Below are positions 16,851-27,300 of a stretch of DNA of 45,401 bases, in pieces. The stretch's first letter is position 1, and each line of letters starts with the position of its first letter. The DNA is from Desulfobacterales bacterium. GTDB taxonomy: Bacteria; Desulfobacterota; Desulfobacteria; Desulfobacterales; C00003060. Under the pieces are notes generated by a model. It was not told where the DNA came from. It ran no database searches and was given only the letters and a program-made list of their open reading frames with translations. The stretch lies in contig JAUWXF010000010.1 of the NCBI GenBank assembly GCA_030616475.1, forward strand, positions 1 to 45,401, given 5' to 3'. The translations under genes and the position numbers were made by a program.

Positions 16851-18383
16851 TTAGCCGACATCAGGCACGGTGCACAAAACGTCCAACTCCAGCTTCTGCT
16901 CGACATCCCGAGGTGATTTGAAGGATTCATCCCAGTACTCAATGAAAAACACAATCCCACAACTGAGCAGGAAACTGCCAGCGAATCCTAAAGGTATGAG
17001 AAATGGCCAGTTAGGTCGGTCCGGGCGGGCACCTTCAGGAACATTCGCCTTATCTATGATTTTCAAATCGTAACCGCTCATTTGAAAGGCTTTTTGAACC
17101 TCCAGTTGGGAAAACTTATCCAAAAGGTTCATGTAAAGTCTTTCCTCTGTTTCCCTGTGTCTGTTCAGCCTCTCTAGTTCTGTCTCCAGCACGGACAGAG
17201 AAAAGGCCTCTGCCTTCAAGGCATCCATCTCCTTTTCGAGTGAATTTTTCCTGGCTACAAGGGCTGCAACATTGGCCGTCATTTGAGCATACTCTTTGGG
17301 CAGGTCCGGGTGAATAGAGGCGAGTACGGCGGTATCGGATCGTCGTATAGCTCTAATCTCTTTTTCGATCCGATCCCTGTTTTCCGAAATCTTTGCCCTT
17401 AAACTTATTACACTTCTGTTAGATTCCGTAAATTCTTCCAACTCGCCAGCCAACTGAATTTCGCCTCTGTTTAAGGACCTCACCAACTCCTTTATAACAG
17501 AGTCATTGGCAAATATCGGAGACTCGGACAACAATTTCTTTTGTGCCGAGATTCTCCCGCGTAGTTCCTCAAGCTTTGCTTTTTCTTCTGCAGACTCTAC
17601 CTTCACGGCGATATGTTGGGCTTCGACCGCATGTAACTCATCGAGCTTGGCCTTCTTCTGTTCCTCAAGGCTGACAATTCCGTTCTTTTCTCTAAATCGC
17701 ACGATCTCAGCTTCAGAATTCGTCAAGGCACTCTCAGCAGCCTTTACCTGCTCCCCCGTAAAATCAGATGCCTGCTTTGCGTCGTCTTGTTCTAATTGAG
17801 CGGATCTCTCTATGAGTAGCTGTGCCATGTAATTGGCTATATCCGACGAAAGCCCTGGTGTTTCTTCCCAGATACTCAAGTTTATGACGTTGCTGTCCTC
17901 TTCCAATTGTATGTCCTCGGCTTGTTCCATGAGGCGTTCCACAGCCTCGGCAAAATAGTTCTTTGGTACCTTTTCTACTCCAACAAGCTCTCGGGCAACA
18001 CCAATAATGGAATTGATGGCTTTGGACAAAGAGTACTCTTCAGCTTCCTTTTCCTGTGCACGGATTCTCTCATCAAGCTTAAATCTCTCCACGACTTTCT
18101 GGGCCATCTCCCGGCCGGTCAATATTTGAATCAGATTCCGTGCCGGGTTTACCATCGGTGGTTCTCGGCCGGGGCTTGCCAGGTCCTTGAACAGGATCAA
18201 CTGTTGTTGCGGATTTGACCGGACCAGGATCTTTGTGGTCGCCTTGAAAGTCGGTGTTGTCAACAAGGCAAAAAGCACAACGAGTCCAAAGGAAAGACCG
18301 CACAGTAATGTGAGTCTGACCTTTCTCCTGAACACGACGTACAACGTGTTATACAGGAGTTCTTTTTTCAACATCTCTTCCAC
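16851..18383 (-). CDS. Wzz-like polysaccharide co-polymerase (chain-length regulator)
   Basis: 510 residues. The first membrane segment is at about 24-43, followed by the Wzz signature region (TTPTFKATTKILVRSNPQ). A long periplasmic region (about 190-440) rich in Glu, Lys, Ala and Leu heptads forms extended coiled coils. The second membrane segment (about 463-485) is preceded by the proline-rich PEGARPDRPNWP motif. A short cytoplasmic tail, KSPRDVEQKLELDVLCTVPDVG, would face the partner ATPase. It sets polymer length and helps export. GGAAGAG directly precedes the ATG, and the gene follows the CpsD-like gene by 14 bases. Confidence 0.92.
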   Translation of the reverse strand: MEEMLKKELLYNTLYVVFRRKVRLTLLCGLSFGLVVLFALLTTPTFKATTKILVRSNPQQQLILFKDLASPGREPPMVNPARNLIQILTGREMAQKVVERFKLDERIRAQEKEAEEYSLSKAINSIIGVARELVGVEKVPKNYFAEAVERLMEQAEDIQLEEDSNVINLSIWEETPGLSSDIANYMAQLLIERSAQLEQDDAKQASDFTGEQVKAAESALTNSEAEIVRFREKNGIVSLEEQKKAKLDELHAVEAQHIAVKVESAEEKAKLEELRGRISAQKKLLSESPIFANDSVIKELVRSLNRGEIQLAGELEEFTESNRSVISLRAKISENRDRIEKEIRAIRRSDTAVLASIHPDLPKEYAQMTANVAALVARKNSLEKEMDALKAEAFSLSVLETELERLNRHRETEERLYMNLLDKFSQLEVQKAFQMSGYDLKIIDKANVPEGARPDRPNWPFLIPLGFAGSFLLSCGIVFFIEYWDESFKSPRDVEQKLELDVLCTVPDVG

Positions 18384-18397
18384 AACCCCACGCCTTT

Positions 18398-19099
18398 CTA
18401 TCCAAAAAACTTTTGATAAACAAACGCTGGAATACGAAATCTCCGCCTGTTCAAGACGACCCCCAGTACAGGGATATCACTATCGTGTAACATCTGTTTC
18501 GCCCATTTTAGTTCGTTCGGCTGCGTTCTTTCTGCCTGAACGACCAATATGACGCCGTCTACGTGCGAACTCAAGACAATTGAGTCATAGTATAAACCGA
18601 TCGGGCTTGAATCGAAGATCACAAGGTGGAACAGTTTCTTTGCACTATCCATGAACCTCGCAAATTGTTCATGATCGAATACTTGTGACGGGTGATATGC
18701 AACATCTCCGCTTGGCACGGTAGACAAGTTGGAATCAGACGAGGGCTTAGGCAATGCCCAGTCTTCAATCTGCCCCGTAAAGAGGTCTGAAAAGGAAAAA
18801 TTGTCTTTAACCTCGTTGCCATTTGACCTTTGTCCCAGGCCAGGGGTACGGGTATTTGCGTCAACTACCAGCACGTTGTGCTTTTGCCCGAGGGCCAAGG
18901 ACTCGGCAAAATACTTTACTATCGTGGATGTACCCTCCCCATGATTGTAACTCATAAAAACGATCGACCTTACTGTCTGTTTTTTTCTTGGAATGACAAT
19001 GCTCGACGCAAGCTTTTCGAATTGCGCCCGCACGACCGGTGGCAATTGTAAAAAAGGAGGCACCTTGGACATTGTCATTTTTCCCGTAATCCCTCTCAT
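18398..19099 (-). CDS. CpsD/CapB-type ATPase with altered Walker A (probable BY-kinase relative)
   Basis: 233 residues, the size of the separate cytoplasmic partner of Wzz in tyrosine-kinase systems. The P-loop reads SYNHGEGTSTI (50-60). The invariant Lys of GEGKS/TT is Thr57, so phosphotransfer is likely weakened or lost. Walker A' is VLVVDANTRTPG and Walker B is LVIFDSSPI, followed by VDGVILVVQAERT. The C-terminus (PAFVYQKFFG) has one Tyr and no tyrosine cluster. It probably acts as a structural or nucleotide-sensing partner of Wzz. The start is uncertain among ATGs at 19099, 19078 and 19072. Confidence 0.82.
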   Translation of the reverse strand: MRGITGKMTMSKVPPFLQLPPVVRAQFEKLASSIVIPRKKQTVRSIVFMSYNHGEGTSTIVKYFAESLALGQKHNVLVVDANTRTPGLGQRSNGNEVKDNFSFSDLFTGQIEDWALPKPSSDSNLSTVPSGDVAYHPSQVFDHEQFARFMDSAKKLFHLVIFDSSPIGLYYDSIVLSSHVDGVILVVQAERTQPNELKWAKQMLHDSDIPVLGVVLNRRRFRIPAFVYQKFFG

Positions 19100-19140
19100 T
19101 TCTTTAAGGACGCAAATATTGTTATCATAGGCGATAGCTT

Positions 19141-19155
19141 ACAGTGACTCACTGT
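19141..19155. promoter_or_regulatory. Perfect odd palindrome, candidate operator
   Basis: ACAGTGACTCACTGT consists of two 7-base arms around a single C. It lies about 40 bases upstream of the CpsD-like start in the 150-base gap after the GNAT gene. The placement suits a regulator site for the cpsD-wzz-wzx group. No matching regulator is visible in the window. Confidence 0.35.
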
Positions 19156-19249
19156 TGGAACCTTTTGGCAACACGCAAGTTTCATGCAAATTTTGAGCCG
19201 AACTTTCTGAAATAGCTGATAATCCAACGTATGAACCCAAAAAACATCC

Positions 19250-20308
19250 TTAATAATAATCACTATCTCCCATAGTTACATACCATCTAGAGCTGTCAGC
19301 CAAGTATTCATTGCTGATTTTGTCCGAAAAATATGATCGAACAATAAGGTCATGGGACGTTTGCCTCGGAACAAAACCTTTTTCCTTCAAGACATGAAAA
19401 GCAGGCCAACCTTCCAGCATCCAGCACGTAATGACATCCACGTCTTGATCAATGAAATAGTTTATCGCCTCAGCAACGAGCAAATCCACCAGTTCTTTCT
19501 GTCCCCTTTCCACTAAAATATCCAGGATTCGGCCCCTAGTAACCTCCTCTTTGTAGCACCCTAATGCAATAAATCCCTTAACAACCTGACGTGATTCGAC
19601 ACCAAAAATCTTATACTGCCTGGGTGCGTCAACATATCGCCAGTTGAGATAGTCACTATTCCTGGCCACTGCTATTTCATAGTTTCCCCGTTCTCGTTGC
19701 CAAAGATCGTCAAATCTGTGATCAAAGCGGCTTGTGTCGACAATGTCAACGCCTTCGGGAACAGACAGCTTCTTCTTGTTCCACCTCCTAATAGCGCATT
19801 TTGCCACACCGCCCAACATATCCGTCAATAAGCCCATCTCTATCTTCTGCCGAAGATATGGCCTCGGATTGATCACCTTGGCCATCTTGATTATCGGACA
19901 AACACCGGAAAAACCGCGCGCTGTTGTAAACAGCCGGTAAGTTTCTTTTATGGTAAAGGCATATCTAAAAGCCAGTTGGGCCTTTTCCATTTGTTCAGTA
20001 ACCCTGGCTTCTAGTTTGAAGAAGGTAGAACTTTTCCGATGTCTTCCAGAAATTACGGTATCAACGCCCTGACAGGCGAGCAATGTATCACCGCCCACTT
20101 TCATTCTCAGGGGTATACCACCTAAAATGCCCACTACTTCAGACCCATGCAAGGCTATTACTGATGCATGCGAACCTGCTGGATTTTGGTAGTACTTCCA
20201 GTCCCAGTAATCAGTACCCTTTCCATCGCCAAAGACCTCGTAAAAAAGTTCGCAGAGTCCCTTTTTGTCACTTCTACGAAGCCGTCGATAACGTAAAGCC
20301 TCTCCCAA
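19250..20308 (-). CDS. GNAT-like N-acyltransferase
   Basis: About 352 residues. LRYRRLRRSDKKGLCELFYEVFG begins a GNAT fold. DYWDWKYYQNPAG, VVGILGGIPLRMKVGGDTL and the LACQGVDTVISGRHRKS segment (acyl-CoA pyrophosphate-binding-like RxxRxxG/A region) resemble EIS-type acetyltransferases. A second GNAT-like half includes NSDYLNWRYVD and CWMLEGWPAFHVLKEKGFV. The donor could be acetyl-CoA or a longer acyl chain. The start I prefer is TTG 20308, because AAAGGAGG stands five to six bases upstream; GTG 20344 is possible but lacks such a site. It lies downstream of the megasynthase and PPTase and upstream of the glycan export genes, so transfer of the synthase product to a sugar is a reasonable hypothesis. 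Confidence 0.72.
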   Translation of the reverse strand: MGEALRYRRLRRSDKKGLCELFYEVFGDGKGTDYWDWKYYQNPAGSHASVIALHGSEVVGILGGIPLRMKVGGDTLLACQGVDTVISGRHRKSSTFFKLEARVTEQMEKAQLAFRYAFTIKETYRLFTTARGFSGVCPIIKMAKVINPRPYLRQKIEMGLLTDMLGGVAKCAIRRWNKKKLSVPEGVDIVDTSRFDHRFDDLWQRERGNYEIAVARNSDYLNWRYVDAPRQYKIFGVESRQVVKGFIALGCYKEEVTRGRILDILVERGQKELVDLLVAEAINYFIDQDVDVITCWMLEGWPAFHVLKEKGFVPRQTSHDLIVRSYFSDKISNEYLADSSRWYVTMGDSDYY

Positions 20309-20450
20309 ACATCCCTCCTTTGAGGAAATGAATGATTTGACCACGAAAACACCAAAACACGCCCACGAACGGCCATTTCCAGTTAGTGGGCAGCCCCCTC
20401 CCCTTTGTCAGCCTGCCCCAGCGGAGAGGAAACAGATGTACAAACGGATG

Positions 20451-21332
20451 TCAGTCTGCAACCGATGTGGCATAAACAAAGTCAGTTTCACAGCCCGTAT
20501 AAACGGGGAAAACCCTATTTCTGTAACGAGGTAACTGCTGCAAAGCTTTGCCGGCAAGCTTCAAGACTATCCTGCCCGTTTTAAGTTCCACACCTTCCAC
20601 CAGAAAACCCCATGGTCCTCCAACCATTCCCTGTCCGAGGGCTTTGGCCACGGCTTCCTTGGCACACCAAAAACGCAGTAACCACTCCTGCCTTCTAAAT
20701 CGACTCATCATCGATAGAAGGGATCGTTCACTCGTACCTAGAATTATCTTCTCTAATTCCCGGCAGTCCCGAGTGGCAGGCTCTATATCGATACCTACAT
20801 CCCTAAAATCACGACATTCACCAGCAATTCCCACCGCCACCCCCTCCGAATGGGCAATAGAAATGGACAAGGGATAATCCAGCTCACCAGCTAGCTTCGC
20901 ACCAACCAAGGGACGTCCGTAGTCATTTGTGACGATTTCTATCTCCGACGGGACCAATCCCCACCCCTTTTTTTCGTTGACAAGAACTCGCACCGCATCC
21001 TTAGCACAAAGGCGACCAAGGAGCCATTCTCGGCAACGCCTTTCTGGAACCCGCAACTGCGACCAGGTTCTCATCTCTCTCGAATTCAGGATGACATTGG
21101 CCAGATTCTGAAGCGACCCTCCGTTGCCAATATCAAAGGCACGACAACACTGCAACCTCAATGAACCGGGCATACGAGTAACTGGTGCCGACCAGGGTTC
21201 AGCGCAAATAAAACGTTCACCACAAAGACGCGGAAACCGCTGAGCTTTTTTCTTTTTCTGCACCGCAGAAAAAGAAAAACATATCCTCTCTGCGTCCTGG
21301 TGAGTCCCAACTTGCTTATGTGCCGACATCAT
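20451..21332 (-). CDS. Sfp-type 4'-phosphopantetheinyl transferase, apparently detached from the megasynthase
   Basis: 293 residues from ATG 21332. The catalytic part starts near REMRTW and shows CREWLLGRLCAKDAVR, IVTNDYGRPLV, SISIAHSEGVAVG, DVGIDIEPA (metal-binding Asp and Glu) and LLRFWCAKEAVAKALGQG (WxxKEA). It loads the phosphopantetheine arm onto the ACP of the neighbouring synthase. The residues before the domain (ERFICAEPWSAPVT onward) resemble the linker that follows the DH domain in synthases with a fused PPTase. Residues about 11-40 are simply translated repeat copy D. ATG 21332 and 21329 overlap the synthase stop by 14-17 bases; ATG 21173 is a later possible start. Reinitiation would keep the two proteins stoichiometric. 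Confidence 0.88.
   Translation of the reverse strand: MMSAHKQVGTHQDAERICFSFSAVQKKKKAQRFPRLCGERFICAEPWSAPVTRMPGSLRLQCCRAFDIGNGGSLQNLANVILNSREMRTWSQLRVPERRCREWLLGRLCAKDAVRVLVNEKKGWGLVPSEIEIVTNDYGRPLVGAKLAGELDYPLSISIAHSEGVAVGIAGECRDFRDVGIDIEPATRDCRELEKIILGTSERSLLSMMSRFRRQEWLLRFWCAKEAVAKALGQGMVGGPWGFLVEGVELKTGRIVLKLAGKALQQLPRYRNRVFPVYTGCETDFVYATSVAD
21214..21305. repeat. Palindromic repeat, copy D, at the synthase-PPTase junction
   Basis: The left arm GTTCACCACAAAGACGCGGA (from 21214) and right arm CTCTCTGCGTCCTGGTGAGTC (about 21286..21306) match the arms of copies A-C. The centre is a near-perfect hairpin, TTTTTCTTTTTCTGC/GCAGAAAAAGAAAAA. Unlike the other copies it lies inside an open frame, the N-terminal part of the PPTase frame, immediately upstream (21214..21305) of the last codons of the synthase as numbered on the plus strand. 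Confidence 0.75.
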
Positions 21333-24300
21333 CAACAATCCGGTTCAACTCCTTGCTGCAAGAACCTTCCATTTTCTCAATAAGGGCAATCACCTTGCCG
21401 CTTTCATCTACAAAATGGAAATTGGTGGAAAGGAGGTGTCCCCCGGCACCGGCGTGCATTTCGGCCCAGCATCGAACAGGCTGAGTGGAAAACGAACCAA
21501 AGCGTCGATAAGCTCCGACGCTCGAGATCAGAAATGTCATGTCATAATGGGCCCGTTCCCACAAGATTGAAAGCTGAAAGGCACTATCGATAACCACGGG
21601 ATCAATCAGCCACGGGCTGTCAACTTTCCGGTTCAGACACACTGACGGCACTGAAGGCAGCAATACTGCACTTAGGCCCTTGTCACTAAAACCATCAACC
21701 TTCGATATACCTTGAAAACAAGGACCATGGAAAAGCCATTTCTCATAAGCCTCATCGGTGCTCATGGGAAAAGGTTGAAGTCCCGAAAGCATTTCGGCAT
21801 TATACTCCGGAGAAGGGGGAAGTTGTTTTCCCACCTCCACAGTGGCACGGTAATAAGGCAACTCCTCTTGATTTAGTCCCGCAATCGTTACATCTAGTCT
21901 CGAGATCTCCTGTCCCGCAGAAATGCCGCACTGAGGTCTTGCTACCACTCGGATTTCCTGTCCTTCGCCGTCCAATACAATCCCCTGGAAACGACGCGCA
22001 GACTGAATGCCCGTCACGACCAGTTCAGGCCAACCCTGCTGGACTACTTCTGACATCAACTCCATGGCAACGGCAAACGGAAATACTGCCTTCCCGTCAA
22101 TTCGATGGTCTTGCAAATAACGATCACGTTCGGGATCCAATGTCAGCACAACCTCCACACCATGATCGTAACCCACCTTCAACGGTGTCCCGTGCAGGAG
22201 AGGAAAAGCAATATGAGTGCAGGTCAACTCCGCTGATGCAGCCCTGTTCCACGGGCCATCACCAATGACGACTTCCGCCTGCCCTTTCCGACCATAGCCG
22301 AGTTCCTCATCCAACATGCGGCGGCCGGCAGTCGGTTCAATGGCCTGTATGCCCTGCTCGGCAAACTGCCTTAAAGCCTCGGCAGTAGCCATCCCCGCCT
22401 TGGCCCAGGGATTCCAATTAATAGCCACAACCCGTCCCGGCCATCTGCTGTCAAGGTAAACGGCCAGCTTGTTAAGCACTTCATTAGCTGCAGCGTAGTC
22501 ACTTTGTCCCCGATTGCCGAAACGCCCTGCTATAGACGAAAAGAAAACAAGAAATTTAAGGGAGTCAATTGGGAGCTTTTTGCTAAGAACAAAGGCGCTA
22601 TCAACCTTTGTATCAAAAACCCGATCAAACGAATCAGCCGTCTTGTCTTCAATCAGCTTGTCTTCGATGACACCCGCTCCATGAATCAAACCATCCAGTC
22701 GCCCATACTCCTGGTAGATCTCTTCAATGACATTACCAAGAGCCTCTTCATCCCGCACATCGACCTGGTAGTATTTCACCCTTGCCCCAGCCTCCTGCAT
22801 TGCCGCCAGATTACTGTCTATTTCTCTGTTACACTGAACTTGTTTAAGGGCATCATCTACCTGCCTTGGAGTAGGTTTACCCTTTGAGTGACGCATCCTT
22901 TCAATCAGTGCGGCCTTTAATTCCTCTGTTGATGTAAGTGCTGCTGTCTCGGGGGGCTCTTCCTCTGGAAGCGGTGAACGTCCTGCCACCAAGATGGTCG
23001 GCTTGTAACGTTTGGCTAGCTCTACGGTTGCCTCCGCTGTAATGCCACGGGCCCCACCGGTTGCCAGAACCACCCAACTTGAATCCATCGTCAACACACC
23101 GGCCATCCCAATATCCAGGGGGGCTTGCTTTAGAACAGGCACCAGACGACGTGCCTCCGTGTAACTCACTTCAACATTTGCATCCTCACTTCCCATTTCA
23201 CGAAGCACGTATCCTGCCAGTCTTGAAATGGAATCTGTCGGATCCAGGTCCACAACTTGACACCGCACGTCAGGCCACTCCAGGGCGAGAGTCTTAACAA
23301 TCCCAGCCAAACCTCCGTGCCCTGCAAACGTGGTCCTGGGCATCTCCATACCAGTACCAAAGGTGCCCCCCATGCCAGTGGCGGTCAACAAGTGCGCTGT
23401 TTTTGTTTTGGCAGTTCTTCTGAGGTCCTCGCCGGCAGCTTTGGCAAGGTAGAACAAGCTTTTCACCTCTTCCCTAAGACGCATTCGCCATTGTTTAAGG
23501 TCCATCTCCTCAAGGCGCTTTCCCACTCTCAATGGCAAAAGGTGAATGACACCGGTAATCTCTCCCTCTTTTCGCCGAACAAGTCTTGCCAGTTCATCGA
23601 CCTGGTCCGGCGCACTCAAATCTGCCGTGTAGATGTTCCTACGCCTTTTCTTTACCTTCTTGCCCATGCCAACAAGGGCCACACGAGCCCCAAGGGCTTT
23701 AAGTTCATCTGCCACGCTCTGAGCAATGCCGCGCTCATCGTCAGTGACGACAAAAACAGATCCTCCCTCGACTTGAAGGTGGGAATCTTCGAGCGGTATA
23801 TCAAGTGCAGAAAGGACAAAACGTGGCAGGGCTTGTGCAGCATCACTGCGATCTGCCCCAGCGGCCCCCCTGTTTGAGGTTTCCTGTTGATCCATAACAT
23901 CATTGGACATCTCTTCCATGGTTTGTTTTCCGGGACCTGAAGTCCCTATAAACCAGTCAATCACTCCCCTTAATGTGCCAATTTCAGACATCTCTTCCAT
24001 CGCTGCCTGGGCTTGCTGCTCACTGAGATTCAGATAAGACTGTTGAAGCTTACCAAGGATCTCCACCCACTTGATCGAATCAATGCCAAGCTCGGCATCC
24101 AGGTCAAGATCCAGGTCAATCATATCCTCCGGATACCCCGTACGCTCGCTTACAATCTGAACAAGATTTTTCGTCAGTTCTTCTCTGTCAATGCCCGCAC
24201 GACCTATTCGGCCGGAACTTTCCTCGAGGTATTCTGCAGGCCGTTCTTCCATTCTTTGGGCCTCAGCTTCTCCGGCATCGTCAACTCCCTTGCCACCCCC

Positions 24301-27300
24301 CAGCTCATCTCGTGCTTCGTCCAGTTCCTTTAAGGTCGATTCAGTCATCTTCTCTAGCCTTGCCGCAGAAAAATCGCTAGTCAACGGCACAGCGTCCCCT
24401 GTCATCCTGCCGAGGTAGGCCTTCATAACTTCCTGTTGTGTCTCCAGGAAACGTTCCATCAACTGCTGAAACCGTAGCATAATGCGGTCAACTTCATTAC
24501 CGGAAGAACGAGAACCACGAAGCGCACAAGGACGTTGTGTTCCAGCCTGTGAAAGATGATTTGATCCTGTTTTTTTGGCCATGGTTAAACTGCCTGCCTC
24601 CTGTTTCGTTCTCAAATTGGGGGCTTCCACCCGTATCGGACTTTCCTTTCCCCCCTCACTACCGTGTGCCTCTTTAAGAGGGACAGCCCGGCCACCAGTA
24701 ACCATCCATGTCGTTGGAGAAAGCGGCTGGCTCTTCGTTTCCTTCACAAGTGCACCAAGGCTTAGAAGACGTAAACCCCTCCCTCTGTAGAGACGATCAA
24801 GCTCAAGGGGAACACCGTGTGTTGCCAGTTGTGCCAACACGTGATGAAGCTGAAGCAAGCCTGTACGGTCACGTTTGTCCATTGCCACGGCCAGGTGCGT
24901 TCGTTCACCGAGGATCTTTCGTGTCAGGCCTGTCAGCACATTACGTGGACCTGCCTCTATAAAAATCCGGGCGCCACTATCGTACATTTGCTCAATTTCA
25001 CTGACAAATTCCACTGGACTGACCAGGTGCCTGCTCAATAGGGCCTTCATTCCTTTCGGATCCCGGGGGTATAAGCCGGCGGTCGTATTAGAAAAGGCCC
25101 CCACTTGCGGTTCGGCAAAATCGATAGTTGAGATAAACTGCGCAAGGCGATCACGCGCCGGGTCAACTACTGGAGAGTGAAAGGCACACGATACCGGGAT
25201 TGGACGTACCTGCATACCTTCATTTTCAAGGCGCCTTACAGCTTCTGCCATACCTGCCTTTCTGCCCGAGATAATCGTTTGTGTCGGCGCATTCACGTTA
25301 GCGACCCAGACTTGTTCCATAGACTTGATAACATCTTCTATTTCCCTGCGCCCCGCCTTTACAGCAGCCATTGTGCCGGTATCATCCCCAGCCATTTCCA
25401 GTATAAACCGCCCTCTCGCCTCGGTAAGCCTGTAAAGGTCTTCCTCTTCATAGACACCTGAAGCACACAATGCGACGTATTCGCCGGAACTGTGACCGGC
25501 GACCATGTTTGGGCTTACATTCAATGCCTCCAACAGTCGAAAAACCCCCATAGCCGCAGCGGAAAGCGCTGGTTGGGTTATATTGGTCCGGGTAAGTTCT
25601 TTTTGGCATCTGAGCTCTTCTTCTTTGCTGAAGCAAGGGGGCGGAAAGACATAGCTGCTCAGAAACTTCGGATACTGTTCTTCTAAAACACGGTCTGCCA
25701 GCTCAAAGGACTTTCGTACCTCCGAAAAATAGATGGCAAGCTCTCGAAGCATGTCTGGATGCTGAGATCCCTGCCCCGGAAACAAGAAACAAAGATTGCA
25801 GTCTTTGGCCAAGGGCTGTTCAGTAAAATAGATACCACTGGCATTCCAGATATCTCCAGACTCCTTTAAGGACTTTTGCGCTGTCTTGAGTTTCTGCCGC
25901 AGATCATCCAAGGACTGGGCTACAATTGCCAGTTTCAATTCCTTCGTATTACCGCACTTCTGCCACAGCGTGCAGGCCAGGTCTGCCAACTCGGGCTCGC
26001 CCCCCTGTTCCAGGCTCTCATCAAGTGCATTAACCGCTTTGATAAGTCCTTCGCGGGATGGCGCTGTCAACAAAATGAGTTCACTTGGCCACTGTCGGGA
26101 TACTGCTTGGTTGGTGAAATCCAAAAAATTCCCTGTATATTCTTCAATGACAGCATGAAAGTTTGTGCCTCCAAAACCGAAAGCGCTAGTACAACCACGT
26201 CGTGGATAGTCCTTGGATCCGTGAATCCACGGGCGCACTTCGGTGTTTACGTAGAAGGGACTTTCCGTCAAGCTCGGATTGGGGCTGTCCACCCCTATCG
26301 TAGGCGGCAAGACCTTGTGGTGAAGAGCCAGCGCAACCTTGATAAGGCCGGCTACTCCTGCGGCAGATTTTGTGTGGCCGATCATAGATTTGACTGATCC
26401 GAGGGCACAGCTTCTGGCGCGGGCGCCAGCCGACTGAAATACCTGTTTCAGCGTTTCAATTTCCGAACGATCACCTGCCACTGTGCCTGTGCCATGCGCT
26501 TCAACAAGACCTATAGTGGCAGGAGAAATATCTGACTTGGCATAGGCCCGGTTTAATGCCCTGGCCTGACCTTCGGGGTGCGGGGCTGTAAGTCCCTTGT
26601 GACGGCCATCACTTGACCCTCCCACCCCTTTAATCACGCCATAGATCCGGTCTCCATCTCGCTCGGCATCAGCCAGCCGTTTGAGAGCTACGACTGCAAG
26701 ACCCTCGCTGATACATGTGCCGTCGGCATTCTTATCAAAGGTCCGACACCTTCCTGTTGGCGACAGCGCATGGGTCTTGGCGAAACAGAAGAAAAAATGA
26801 GGGTTCTGAAACGTATCAACCCCTGCCACAAGCACCATATCGCTAGCCCTGTTTTCCAGTTCCCTCACAGCCGAGTAGATTGCAGCCAAGGAGGAAGCGC
26901 AAGCTGCATCCATACTGTAGTTTACCCCACCAAAATCAAAGCGATTGGCCACCCGACCTGCAATCACGTTAACAAGGGTGCCGGGGAATGAATCCTCCGT
27001 CCACTTCGGAAGTTGTGATAGGAGTTCTTCAGGGACATCCTCGAAAAACGTCGGCAGGGCAGCCCGAAAGGCGTAATATTGGCCAAGATCTGCCAAGCCT
27101 CCACTTGCCCCGACAATGACTGAGGTGCGTTCTCTGGCAAAGGCTCTACTCCCATAGCCGGCATCTCGTAAAGCTGCTGCAACCGTTTCGAGGGTGAGTA
27201 GTTGCAACGGTTCAATAGATCTCAACGAATTAGGCGGCATCCCGTATTGCATGGGGTCAAATGGGACGGGATCAAGAAATCCGCCCCATTTTGAATAAAA

